The position numbers and the translations under genes are program-made. From Azotimanducus sp965220185 (GTDB taxonomy: Bacteria > Pseudomonadota > Gammaproteobacteria > Pseudomonadales > Azotimanducaceae): DNA of 64,000 nt. The stretch covers positions 2,232,001 to 2,296,000 of the forward strand of contig OZ244807.1 in NCBI GenBank assembly GCA_965220185.1, read 5' to 3'. The notes under the pieces were generated by a model that was given only the letters and a program-made list of their open reading frames with translations, was not told the DNA's origin and searched no databases. Below are positions 45,644 through 54,202 of this stretch, in pieces (position 1 is the stretch's first letter; each line of letters begins with the position of its first letter).

Positions 45644-45994
45644 TCATGGCTGATCCTGTCCTTGGATCTCGTCCTCCTCAATGGAACCGTATTCGTCCTT
45701 GATGCGCAGGACGAGACCGAGACCGAGCGCTGTAGTCGAGATGCTGACGACAATCGCGGTCAGTATCAGCACTTGCGGCAGCGGACTAGAAAAAATCTCG
45801 GCGCCCTCGCCCATAATCGGCGCGGTGCCGCCTTCTATCTTGCCAATCGTGATATAGCACAGGAATACCGCGGACTGAAACATCGACAGGCCAATCAGTT
45901 TTTTAACAAGGTTCGGCTTGGCGACGATGGCGTAGAAGCCTGTCATCAAGAGCACTGCGAATACCCAATAGTGATACAGCCCGAGAATATCCAT
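45644..45994 (-). CDS. mnhC: Antiporter subunit C
   Basis: A 116-residue, three-segment NuoK-like subunit. LVKKLIGLSMFQSAVFLCYITIG and the following GGTAPIM are typical of MnhC/MrpC; VLILTAIVVSISTTALGLGLVLRI closes it. It shares the charged residue pattern of NuoK. It follows the B subunit (16-base gap) and precedes the first D-like subunit, the usual Mrp order. Normal length. Confidence 0.85.
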   Translation of the reverse strand: MDILGLYHYWVFAVLLMTGFYAIVAKPNLVKKLIGLSMFQSAVFLCYITIGKIEGGTAPIMGEGAEIFSSPLPQVLILTAIVVSISTTALGLGLVLRIKDEYGSIEEDEIQGQDQP

Positions 45995-46009
45995 GCGTTC
46001 GTGCCGAGC

Positions 46010-47005
46010 CTACGCAGTGGCCCTCGCGGCGAAGGCGTGAAAAATGCTGATCAGGACGCCAGCGACGGTAGTGCCGATGCCCATCTCAATCAGCAGGATG
46101 CCCCAATGCTGTCCGTTGACCGGGTCTGAGGACAATACCGAATAATCGAGAAAACTGCCGCCAAGCAGGATGCCTGCCACCCCCACCGCGCCGAAAAGCA
46201 GCGTGCCGCCTGCCATCATGGCCAGCAGCACGCCTTGCGGGATGACCGAAAGCGCCCGCTGCTCGCCTTCAAGCAGCGCGTAAAGGATCACCGACGCGGC
46301 GATAATCGCGCCCGCTTGAAATCCGCCGCCGGGACCGTACTCGCCATGGAACTGCACATAGAAGCCGAGCAGCAGAATGAAGGGGATCAGCAGCCGCCCA
46401 AGCATGCGCGGAATCAGATAGTGCCGCAAACCGGCATTGTCCTCGGACAGCGGCGCGCCTGCGGCGCGAGAAGAAGTCCCGGTGCCAAGCAAAAACAGCA
46501 CCCCGACACCGGCCGTGAACACAACGATGACCTCCCCGAGCGTGTCGTAGCCACGAAAGCTCGCAAGCACGGCGGTCACCGCGTTCGGAATGTCAATCAG
46601 ATCGCGAGTCGATTCAATGTACCAAGGGGTGAGGTGTGTCTGCACCTGTGCGTTCGGACTACCGAGCCGCGGCTGATCGAAGGTCGCCCAGATAACAATG
46701 AGCGCGACGACGCCAACGATGCCGAACGCGAGCAACGACGAGGCTGACAGGCTGCGCCTGCGCTTGCGCTCGCGCTCGGAAGTCAAGGCAAGTGCGCCGA
46801 GAAACAGCACTGTTGAAATGCCGGCGCCGACAGCAGCCTCGGTGAGCGCCACATCGGCCGCATCGAGCAGAAAAAAACTCGCGGCGATCAGTAGGCTCGC
46901 GATGCCCATCAACATCACCGCCACGAACAGGTTGCGCGTATGCACGATCGCCATGCCGGTGATCATCAGAAGGGTAAGCAAGAAAATGCCGAACAGGGTG
47001 GTCAT
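46010..47005 (-). CDS. Fused MbhD/MbhE/MnhB antiporter subunit
   Basis: A 331-residue protein uniting parts normally separate. Residues 1-80 (VALTEAAVGAGISTVLFLGAL) match the DUF4040/MbhD segment of MrpA. The middle (FRGYDTLGEVIVVFTAGVGVLFLL) matches MbhE. The last 140 residues (LLGFYVQFHGEYGPGGGFQAGAI) are MnhB. In canonical Mrp, the D/E parts are the C-terminal end of MrpA, which is absent here. It overlaps the G subunit by 4 bases. Part of the antiporter operon. Confidence 0.8.
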   Translation of the reverse strand: MTTLFGIFLLTLLMITGMAIVHTRNLFVAVMLMGIASLLIAASFFLLDAADVALTEAAVGAGISTVLFLGALALTSERERKRRRSLSASSLLAFGIVGVVALIVIWATFDQPRLGSPNAQVQTHLTPWYIESTRDLIDIPNAVTAVLASFRGYDTLGEVIVVFTAGVGVLFLLGTGTSSRAAGAPLSEDNAGLRHYLIPRMLGRLLIPFILLLGFYVQFHGEYGPGGGFQAGAIIAASVILYALLEGEQRALSVIPQGVLLAMMAGGTLLFGAVGVAGILLGGSFLDYSVLSSDPVNGQHWGILLIEMGIGTTVAGVLISIFHAFAARATA

Positions 47006-47343
47006 TCGTCCGCCTCGCTCTCCGCTTGATGCAGCGACTGCCCTGTTCGGGGTGTGACGCCAGCGAGCAAGGCGGACGCCGCGAGCGCGTTGGCCGCCGT
47101 CGGGCTTGTGAGCAACAGGAACGCGAGGATGGCACCAAGCTTGACTGTCGCGAGCGACAGGCCAGCCTGCAGCATGATGCCGAGAATCACCAGAATCGCG
47201 CCCATGCTGTCAGTGAGGCTCGCCGCGTGCATGCGCGTATACAGGTCCGGCATGCGCAGCACGCCGATGCCGCCGACGAGCAGGTTCACGCCGCCGAGAG
47301 TGAGCAGCACCCAGCTCGCAATATCAATCGCAATGTCCGTCAT
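47002..47343 (-). CDS. mnhG: Antiporter subunit G
   Basis: A 113-residue protein with three membrane segments. The pattern GGVNLLVGGIGVLRMPDLYTRMHAASLTDSMGA is the MnhG/PhaG signature. It overlaps mnhF upstream and the B-fusion downstream by 4 bases each. The subunit is required for the assembled antiporter. Length is normal. Confidence 0.9.
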   Translation of the reverse strand: MTDIAIDIASWVLLTLGGVNLLVGGIGVLRMPDLYTRMHAASLTDSMGAILVILGIMLQAGLSLATVKLGAILAFLLLTSPTAANALAASALLAGVTPRTGQSLHQAESEADE

Positions 47344-47630
47344 TCGCGCTGCGCTTCCACTTGTCCTTGGCGGGCGCGCATCGCTCGATAGCGGAAGAAC
47401 TCAAGCACCGCGAACACGCCGATGAAGTTGATCAATGCGTAGACCAGCACCAGATCAAGGAAATCGGGACGGCCGAACAGAAACGCGACCGAAGCAAGCA
47501 GCAGCACGGTCTTAGTGCCGAACATGTTGACCGCCAGAACGCGATCGTAGACCGTCGGCCCGCGCACCGCGCGCAGGAGGGCGAGCGCCATGGTCACGAG
47601 TGTCGCAAGAATCGCCGCAAAGTACATCAA
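47340..47630 (-). CDS. mnhF: Antiporter subunit F
   Basis: A 96-residue three-segment subunit of the Mrp complex. VRGPTVYDRVLAVNMFGTKTVLLLA carries the Asp-Arg pair typical of MnhF. Start at ATG 47630, 16 bases after mnhE; stop overlaps mnhG. It probably shapes the ion path. Normal length. Confidence 0.9.
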   Translation of the reverse strand: MMYFAAILATLVTMALALLRAVRGPTVYDRVLAVNMFGTKTVLLLASVAFLFGRPDFLDLVLVYALINFIGVFAVLEFFRYRAMRARQGQVEAQRE

Positions 47631-47645
47631 TAACCCGCGGACAGG

Positions 47646-48110
47646 CTACACGCCGCGCAGCGCAGCAACTCGCCGCTTCATTTCGCCTTGGCAGAGCGCA
47701 TCGGCGCCTTCGCGCGTCAGCGTATGCACAAGCAGCTTGCCGTCGTGAAGATCGAGCGCCAAGGTGCCAGGCGTCAGCGTGATCGAATTGCCGAAGACGA
47801 CCTGATCGACAGGTTCGAGATCGTCAGCGTCGATCTCGATGACCTGCGGGCTCACTGGCAAGCTCGGCGAAAGCACCACGCGCGCAACCTGAATGCTTGA
47901 ACGCACGACTTCCCAGAGCAGCCAGGCCCAGTAGCCGACAAGCCGCACAAAGTAGCGAGGGGTGAACAATTGCGTATCGAAATAGCCCATGCGCCTCACG
48001 AGGTACACCGTCAGCGCGCACGAGAGCGCGCCCACAATCAATAGCAAGGGGGTGAACAAGCCCGACCAGAACAGCCAGGCGAGCACGAGGATCAACAACA
48101 GTGTCAGCAC
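47646..48110 (-). CDS. mnhE: Antiporter subunit E
   Basis: A 154-residue protein, first of the operon. Two membrane segments at the N-terminus, then a cytoplasmic domain with ITLTPGTLALDLHDGKLLVHTL, the MnhE signature. Start at ATG 48110. It is transcribed ahead of F, G, the B-fusion, C and the three D-like subunits. No MnhA-sized gene is present in the operon. Confidence 0.85.
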   Translation of the reverse strand: MLTLLLILVLAWLFWSGLFTPLLLIVGALSCALTVYLVRRMGYFDTQLFTPRYFVRLVGYWAWLLWEVVRSSIQVARVVLSPSLPVSPQVIEIDADDLEPVDQVVFGNSITLTPGTLALDLHDGKLLVHTLTREGADALCQGEMKRRVAALRGV

Positions 48111-48300
48111 TTGCGGAGGCCTGCTTCAACAAAGAGACACACACAATCCCCACCATATCACCAAACCACGCCCTGTACATGCGCCGAGTTCGGCACGCCG
48201 ACATGCGCTCGGCCTGGCGCGCGAGCCAGCGCTATTCGGTGAGCGTGATCACCGTCGGATTGAGGTCAGACTCAATTTCTGCTTCTGCCGATTACGAGCG

Positions 48301-48474
48301 TCAAGCGGTAAGCCTCAGAAACGCTACGGCAATCGCCACGATGCCTGCAACGCTTCCTATCTGCCATTTGATCATACGAACTTCCATGCTGTGCATTTCG
48401 CTGCGCAGTATCGACATGGCAGCATCTAGCTTGTCAACGGTCACAAGCTCAGGTGTCGGCGTGACTGCTTCCAT
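48301..48474 (-). CDS. Small DUF1640-like coiled-coil membrane protein
   Basis: A 57-residue ORF. Residues 10-34 form a short helix (VDKLDAAMSILRSEMHSMEV) and residues 37-55 a membrane segment after IKWQIG. The IKW-membrane ending is the DUF1640 type. It is short compared with that family, so it may be a truncated or mini form. It lies between dcd and mnhE with about 190 bases of apparently empty sequence on the mnhE side. It resembles in layout the gene at 33472. Confidence 0.5.
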   Translation of the reverse strand: MEAVTPTPELVTVDKLDAAMSILRSEMHSMEVRMIKWQIGSVAGIVAIAVAFLRLTA

Positions 48475-48596
48475 GTTTCAATGTGTTCGGAAATTGGAAG
48501 CCATCATACCACTTTCAAGGTGGTGTCTTCCGGCATCATCTATACAGTTCCCATGCACGGAGATTCGCATCATCATCGCCTTCATTTTCCTTGCGA

Positions 48597-49163
48597 TTAA
48601 GGTCGCGGCAAGGTCACGCCGCGCTGCCCCTGGTACTTGCCTTGACGGTCCTGATAGCTCTCTTCGCACGGGTCGTCGGCTTCAAAGAACAGCATCTGCG
48701 CGACGCCTTCGCCAGCGTAGATCTTCGCAGGCAGGTTGGTGGTATTGGAGAACTCAAGCGTCACATGCCCGTGCCATTCGGGTTCCAAAGGCGTGACGTT
48801 GACGATGATGCCGCAGCGCGCGTAGGTGGACTTGCCAACGCACAGCGTCAAGACATCGCGCGGAATACGAAAATACTCAATGGTGCTGGCAAGCGCGAAG
48901 GCGTTGGGCGGAATCACGCAGATATCGCCTTCGACATGCACGAAGCTGCGCTCATCAAAGGCTTTTGGGTCAACCGTCGCCGAATAGATATTGGTGAACA
49001 CCTTGAACTCGGAAGCGCAGCGCACATCGTAGCCATAGCTCGACACGCCATAGGAGATGACGCGCGCGCCGCCCACTTCCGACACCTGCCCCGGCTCGAA
49101 AGGCTCGATCATGCCTTCTTCGAGCGCCTTGCGACGAATCCAATGATCAGCGCGAATGGTCAC
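48597..49163 (-). CDS. dcd: dCTP deaminase
   Basis: A 188-residue enzyme that converts dCTP to dUTP in dTTP synthesis. YGVSSYGYDVRC, the GKSTYARCGI active-site loop and EGVAQMLFFEAD are clear. It has the all-beta trimeric dUTPase-like fold. It starts one base from the end of apbC and is probably co-transcribed with apbC and trxB. Length matches E. coli Dcd within a few residues. Confidence 0.95.
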   Translation of the reverse strand: MTIRADHWIRRKALEEGMIEPFEPGQVSEVGGARVISYGVSSYGYDVRCASEFKVFTNIYSATVDPKAFDERSFVHVEGDICVIPPNAFALASTIEYFRIPRDVLTLCVGKSTYARCGIIVNVTPLEPEWHGHVTLEFSNTTNLPAKIYAGEGVAQMLFFEADDPCEESYQDRQGKYQGQRGVTLPRP

Positions 49164-49988
49164 TCAGTCGTCCTCAATGGTGATGGTCGGGCCGCGCATG
49201 GAATCGGCGCCTGCAAGGCTTGCGCGCAGCGTCTTTGCGGCTTGCGCGAACTTCTCCGCCGCCGGTCCTTGAGCCCCCCGATCAGCCAGCTTTTCACCAA
49301 GCCCCGGCTCAAGCGGCAGGCGCGCGAGCAGTGGCGCGTCATATTCATCCGCGAGCCGCTTACCACCGCCTTCGCCAAAGAGCGAATGCTCATTGCCGCA
49401 GCTTGGACACACGAACACGCTCATGTTCTCGACCACGCCCAAGACCAGAATCCCAACCTTGCGAAACATCTCGATGCCCTTGCGTGCGTCAATGAGCGCC
49501 ACCTCTTGAGGCGTGGTCACGATCACCGCGCCAGAGACTGGCGCATTTTGTGCCATCGTCAGTTGAATATCGCCGGTGCCGGGCGGCATATCGACAATCA
49601 GCACATCAAGATCATTCCACGCAGTCTGACCGAGGAGCTGACGAAGTGCGCTCGTCGCCATCGGACCGCGCCAGACCATGGGTGTGCGCTCGGAAGCCAG
49701 AAAGCTCATTGACATGCATTGCAAGCCAAGCGCATGCATGGGCTCGAAGCGTTTCCCATCAATCGTTCGCGGCCTGTGTCCTTCGCTTACGCCCAGCATC
49801 AAACCCTGACTCGGCCCGTAGATGTCAGCATCGAGCAGGCCGACCTTCGCGCCTTCTCGCTTGAGCGCAAGCGCTAGACCTAAGGCGACTGTGGATTTAC
49901 CAACACCGCCCTTACCCGAAGCAACCGCAACGACGTCTCGCACGCCCGGCAACTCAAGTTTCTGCGTCGCTTGACGCGGCGCGTTCAT
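49164..49988 (-). CDS. apbC: Iron-sulfur carrier ApbC (Mrp/NBP35 family)
   Basis: A 274-residue P-loop ATPase that carries Fe-S clusters. The deviant Walker A is ASGKGGVGKSTVALGLA; LDADIYGPSQG, VDMPPGTGDIQL and the CPSCG cluster-binding motif (FVCPSCGNEHSLFG) are present. It lacks the N-terminal DUF59 domain found in many Mrp proteins. It overlaps trxB by 4 bases and is followed by dcd. Cytoplasmic. Confidence 0.9.
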   Translation of the reverse strand: MNAPRQATQKLELPGVRDVVAVASGKGGVGKSTVALGLALALKREGAKVGLLDADIYGPSQGLMLGVSEGHRPRTIDGKRFEPMHALGLQCMSMSFLASERTPMVWRGPMATSALRQLLGQTAWNDLDVLIVDMPPGTGDIQLTMAQNAPVSGAVIVTTPQEVALIDARKGIEMFRKVGILVLGVVENMSVFVCPSCGNEHSLFGEGGGKRLADEYDAPLLARLPLEPGLGEKLADRGAQGPAAEKFAQAAKTLRASLAGADSMRGPTITIEDD

Positions 49989-50917
49989 GCCAAGCTGTCC
50001 AGATACTGCTCGGCGTCGAGCGCCGCCATGCAGCCGAAGCCAGCGGAGGTGATGGCCTGACGGTAGACATGATCGGCGACATCGCCGGCAGCGAACACCC
50101 CCGGCACGCTTGTCTCGGTGGCCCTGCCCTCAAGGCCGCTTCGCGTTTGGATATAGCCGCCGCGCATCTCAAGCTGGCCAGCGAAAATGCCGGTGTTCGG
50201 CGTGTGCCCGATGGCAATAAAGACGCCAGTGACATCGAGTTCGCGCCTCTCGCTCGCCGTGCTTGCAAGCCGAGCGCCTGTGACGCCGCTGTCATCACCG
50301 AGGACTTCTTCGAGCGTGTGGTTCCACACAGGCTCGATGTTCTCACGCGCAAATAATCGAGCCTGCAAGATCTTTTCGGCGCGCAGCGCATCTCGCCGAT
50401 GCACGAGATACACCTTGCGGCACAAGTTCGAGAGATACAAGGCTTCCTCGACCGCCGTGTTGCCACCGCCGATGACGGCGACATCCTGCCCTCGGTAGAA
50501 AAACCCATCGCAGGTCGCGCAAGCGCTGACCCCTCGGCCAAGGAACGCCTGCTCAGAGTCGAGTCCGAGGTAGCGCGCCGAAGCGCCCGTCGCAATGATG
50601 AGCGCATCGGCTGTGTATTCGCCCGCATCGCCAACGAGCTTGATTGGCGATGCCGACAGCTCAGCCGTATGAATATGGTCGCCCACCACGTCAACATCGA
50701 GACGCGAAATATGCTCGGCCATGTGCTGCATCAGTTCGGGCCCTTGCAGCGTCGCATGACCGCCAGGCCAGTTCTCAACTTCCGTCGTTGTTGTCAGCTG
50801 GCCGCCAACTTCAATGCCAGTGATCAGCCGCACTTGCAGATTGGCGCGCGCCGCATAGAGCGCGGCCGTGTAGCCAGCCGGGCCGGAGCCGAGCACGATG
50901 AGCGAATGATCAGGCAT
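49985..50917 (-). CDS. trxB: Thioredoxin reductase
   Basis: A 310-residue FAD enzyme that reduces thioredoxin with NADPH. FAD loop VLGSGPAGYTAALYAAR, the redox-active CATC (Cys133 and Cys136), the NADPH loop VIGGGNTAVEEALYLS and the C-terminal FAAGDVADHVYRQAITSAG are all visible. Start at ATG 50917 with a GAGGAG ribosome site; the ATG at 50938 has none. The stop overlaps apbC. It may also reduce the selenocysteine protein's partners, which is speculation. Confidence 0.95.
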   Translation of the reverse strand: MPDHSLIVLGSGPAGYTAALYAARANLQVRLITGIEVGGQLTTTTEVENWPGGHATLQGPELMQHMAEHISRLDVDVVGDHIHTAELSASPIKLVGDAGEYTADALIIATGASARYLGLDSEQAFLGRGVSACATCDGFFYRGQDVAVIGGGNTAVEEALYLSNLCRKVYLVHRRDALRAEKILQARLFARENIEPVWNHTLEEVLGDDSGVTGARLASTASERRELDVTGVFIAIGHTPNTGIFAGQLEMRGGYIQTRSGLEGRATETSVPGVFAAGDVADHVYRQAITSAGFGCMAALDAEQYLDSLA

Positions 50918-50938
50918 GATCGCTCCTCTACCGCACAT

Positions 50939-53707
50939 TCATAGCGCGAGACGATAACCCATGCCGATATGAATGTCTTCCAATCCCGCCTCGTGCAGGA
51001 AGTTGTAGGCATAGGTGACATCAAACACCATGCGGCCAGCGCCAAGCGGGCGCTCATACGCCGCTTTCACTTGAGTTTCTCTTGCGCTTGGCACAAGGGA
51101 GACATTGGTCTGACCATAGACAGGTGTGCCTTGTTGTACGCCTGACAGATAGGTGAATCGCCCTTGTCCTGTTTCTGCCCTTGGTGGTTGTGCTATCGAG
51201 AAAGCACCCCAACGGCCTTCACCACGTATCCCTTTCTCAAGACGCACGTCCCATGTTGACGTGAGGTACGGCTCGACATCCAACATGCCGTCCGAAGGCA
51301 AGTCAACATGGGTATACGCCAACGAAAGTGATGCGTTCAACGACCAACCATTCTGCATATCGAATTGCGCATTGCGACCAATCCATGCCAACGTAGTATC
51401 GATATGATTCCCAAATGCACCATTCGGGTATCCGCCCATCCAAGAGTTTGTGTCTTGCATGATGCCCCAACGGAATCCATGTGACGGCGAGCGCTCAATT
51501 CCGATTTTGCCATCACCTGCAAGCAAGCGAACCGTGGTGAAGCCTTGCCCTTCAGCATCATGCCAGTATCGATTATTCCAAGAGCCAACGGGAATGCTGA
51601 TCACATCAGCCATAAATCCTTTGTGAAAGTAGCCTGTATTCAATTCGACATCGACAAATGTCGGCGTTAGCTGCTTTTGATGAATCCAAGGGCGAACACC
51701 CATCACTTGAGACGGGGCGCGCCAAAATGGCGCTCCCCATTCATCGAGCGCGGCGACCTCCACGCCATTTTTCGCAAGACGGCTTGCGACATTGCCAACG
51801 GATGCGGGCAGGCTTAAGAACGTGCGCTCTAGCGTCGCTGTCTGCTGCGGCGTGCCAGTGGTAAGAATACCAACGGGTTTCAGTGCGGCTTCAAGATCAA
51901 GAAGTCCAGCACCGTAGATTTCAAGTTGCGCATATTGCTCACGGTTGTTGGCCGTATTCATCATCCGTTTGACGATTTCCGTATTGCCCAGCTGCCCACG
52001 AAAATGCTCCATCATCAACGCAATGGCGCCCGAAACAATCGGCGCGGCGAAAGATGTGCCTACTTCTTCTCCTGTATAGAGCCAGCTCCACCCGCTTACA
52101 GATTGCGTATTGACGTTGCCAGGTGCCGCCAAGCAAAAGTGCCTACCCCATCTTGCAGCATCCCAATTGAGCGGCAGCGGACCGCAGAAGTTGGTGTATT
52201 CGGCGTGATGCCCGTCTTTGCCAAGTGCCATCACACTGATTTGCGAACCGCGCACATGTGTCTCGTAGTATGGGAGATCAGCGCCAAGACCGCCATATTC
52301 TTCAGTCTCGTTTCCTGACGCATAGACAACGATTGTCCGTCTTTCTGGCGGCGTGTCGGTCTGCATCAACGCCCGCCATGTGATGGGCAACACCCTGCGT
52401 AGACCTTCTCCCCACCACTGCGTTTCAGAACCCAAGATCGCCGATATCGAGGCCGAGTCAAATACAGGTATACCGAAACTACGGTTGATGACATCGTAAT
52501 GGGCATAACCGCTCTTGAACCATCGGGCAAGCTCCGTATCAATCTCATACCGCTGTTCGGATGTACCCGTTCGTATCACTGATAGCAAAACACGCAAGGT
52601 ATCATCTTCAGCGCGTTGCCCTTCTGATGAAAAATCCAGGGCAATGGGGATAATAGTTGCGCCCGGCGCAATGCCATAATCGCGGCCAGCAGCGAGAGAA
52701 GCCACTCGTGTGCCGTGATGTCCTGTAGCCAGCAATGACCAACGATCAAGGTCACCGCGGTCCGCTTCGCTATTCAATACATACCATTTCTTCCATGTGC
52801 CTTCGCGTTTCTCTAAGAAAGGCAAGCCATATTTAGCGGCGATCAGGCGAAATGGCAAAGTTCCATACAAATCTTCTGCATTCTCCCTTTCTGGGAAATC
52901 ATAAACCGCACAATTCATGAATTCCCTTGTGGCTTCCGATGCGGATAAACAACGCTCAGCATCTTCATATCGAGGGTCTAATGGGGAGATTGTATGCATG
53001 AGTTCCGCGCCCGTGAATTGCACACGCCCTGCAAATTCAGGGAGCCGGTAATTCACAAAATCATCTTCAATCGCAATCCGAACACCAGCGCCCGTCAACC
53101 CTTTTGCCCATGCGTGATGTGCGCCTACTCTTTCTAGCTCCGGTTGGAATATTTCAATTTTTGGGTGCGTCAAGAAGCGGGCTGGCGCACAGGCCTTAGA
53201 TCGGCATCGTATGATGCTGTCTTGCACATAGGCAGGATTCGATTGAGAGTGGTAGTTGTAGATTGTTTTTTGTTTCCATATTTTCTCATTGAGCAGCTCC
53301 TTTCGTGCGGTTTCCAAAACCGATTTCGCTTCGTCCATCTGGTTCGACAGTGCTTCGTAATCCGCATAGCTTTCCATGAGTTCCATGAATACAAGATTGA
53401 GGGACGTTTCTGAAATGAAAGTAAGCTCCGATTCCCAGTTTCCCACACGGATAAGTCGGCGCTGATATTCCTTCCTCGCCCTATCGAGTAAGGATTTCAA
53501 ATCTCCAATCCGTTGCTCGGCTTCGGTCAGTTTCCGTTGCGCTTCAGGAATATCAACATTGTCGTAGGTTCGAATGATGCGGCTATATGTGTTTGGTTCT
53601 ATGTTGTCCCATATATCCCCATGCGGCTCGTCTTTGCTCTGCCCATGTATTTGGCTTGTGCCAATGAATAAAGGTAGGACAAATAGAAAGATTCGGACGG
53701 GATGCAT
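50939..53707 (-). CDS. Subtilisin-like protease with autotransporter-type barrel
   Basis: A 922-residue exported protein. A signal peptide (HPVRIFLFVLPLFIGTSQIHG) is followed by a coiled-coil stretch (about residues 50-145, QRKLTEAEQRIGDLKSLLDRA), then an S8 peptidase: Asp in VRIAIEDDF, His in ATGHHGTRVASLAAG, Ser in GTSFAAPIVSGAIALMM. The last 250 residues look like a beta barrel of alternating strands and end in YRLAL, without the usual aromatic last residue. A passenger protease that cleaves surface or secreted substrates is likely. Start at ATG 53707; another ATG lies six codons earlier. The coil before the protease is not standard. Confidence 0.7.
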   Translation of the reverse strand: MHPVRIFLFVLPLFIGTSQIHGQSKDEPHGDIWDNIEPNTYSRIIRTYDNVDIPEAQRKLTEAEQRIGDLKSLLDRARKEYQRRLIRVGNWESELTFISETSLNLVFMELMESYADYEALSNQMDEAKSVLETARKELLNEKIWKQKTIYNYHSQSNPAYVQDSIIRCRSKACAPARFLTHPKIEIFQPELERVGAHHAWAKGLTGAGVRIAIEDDFVNYRLPEFAGRVQFTGAELMHTISPLDPRYEDAERCLSASEATREFMNCAVYDFPERENAEDLYGTLPFRLIAAKYGLPFLEKREGTWKKWYVLNSEADRGDLDRWSLLATGHHGTRVASLAAGRDYGIAPGATIIPIALDFSSEGQRAEDDTLRVLLSVIRTGTSEQRYEIDTELARWFKSGYAHYDVINRSFGIPVFDSASISAILGSETQWWGEGLRRVLPITWRALMQTDTPPERRTIVVYASGNETEEYGGLGADLPYYETHVRGSQISVMALGKDGHHAEYTNFCGPLPLNWDAARWGRHFCLAAPGNVNTQSVSGWSWLYTGEEVGTSFAAPIVSGAIALMMEHFRGQLGNTEIVKRMMNTANNREQYAQLEIYGAGLLDLEAALKPVGILTTGTPQQTATLERTFLSLPASVGNVASRLAKNGVEVAALDEWGAPFWRAPSQVMGVRPWIHQKQLTPTFVDVELNTGYFHKGFMADVISIPVGSWNNRYWHDAEGQGFTTVRLLAGDGKIGIERSPSHGFRWGIMQDTNSWMGGYPNGAFGNHIDTTLAWIGRNAQFDMQNGWSLNASLSLAYTHVDLPSDGMLDVEPYLTSTWDVRLEKGIRGEGRWGAFSIAQPPRAETGQGRFTYLSGVQQGTPVYGQTNVSLVPSARETQVKAAYERPLGAGRMVFDVTYAYNFLHEAGLEDIHIGMGYRLAL

Positions 53708-53762
53708 AAGAAACGCTCTCGACAATCAAGGCGATTTATACGATATACTAAACGATATGTAG

Positions 53763-53796
53763 GAGCCTGCGCCGCAGAAATTCAAGGCTGCAAATT
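53763..53796 (+). repeat. Partial copy of MITE family 2
   Basis: GAGCCTGCGCCGCAGAAATT and the bases after it, through CAAGGCTGCAAATTC, match the right end of the element at 27861-28050 read in reverse. It is preceded by GTAG rather than CTAG. No second end is found, so it is a fragment. It lies 67 bases before the phase-variable gene at 53863. Confidence 0.6.
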
Positions 53797-53885
53797 CGGC
53801 GGTTGCATTTTTTAACCGCATTCGCTATAAAGACATTCATTCAAGCTCACAGAGAGCAAGTCGTGAAACAAAAACAAATTAATAT

Positions 53886-53907
53886 CCCCCCCCCCCCCCC
53901 CCCCCCC
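53886..53907 (+). repeat. Poly-C tract, 22 bases, in signal-peptide region
   Basis: Twenty-two C, the longest of four in the window, eight codons after the GTG at 53863. One added base puts the signal peptide in frame. Exact length in a run of this size is uncertain. Confidence 0.9.
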
Positions 53908-54202
53908 TCGCTAAATTAGCAACCTTCTTCATGTTAGTGGTGCTGGCGGTGCCCGCCGCGGTGCAGGCGCAGAGAGTTGGAGGCAATGTCTGCCCGACAA
54001 ATAGCGGCACCATCAATGGTCAATACCTGGCCATTGCACATGGGGACACGAAGGTCTACCCCGATTGGTTCACTCGCCCGACACCAGCGACGCCAAGCAA
54101 CGCGGTCACAGTGACGGTACAATCATTGAGCATGGATCAGGTAAACTCCGAGTACCTGAAGGAGGATGGGAGTTTTATCACCGACCTCGGCACCGCCACT
54201 AG

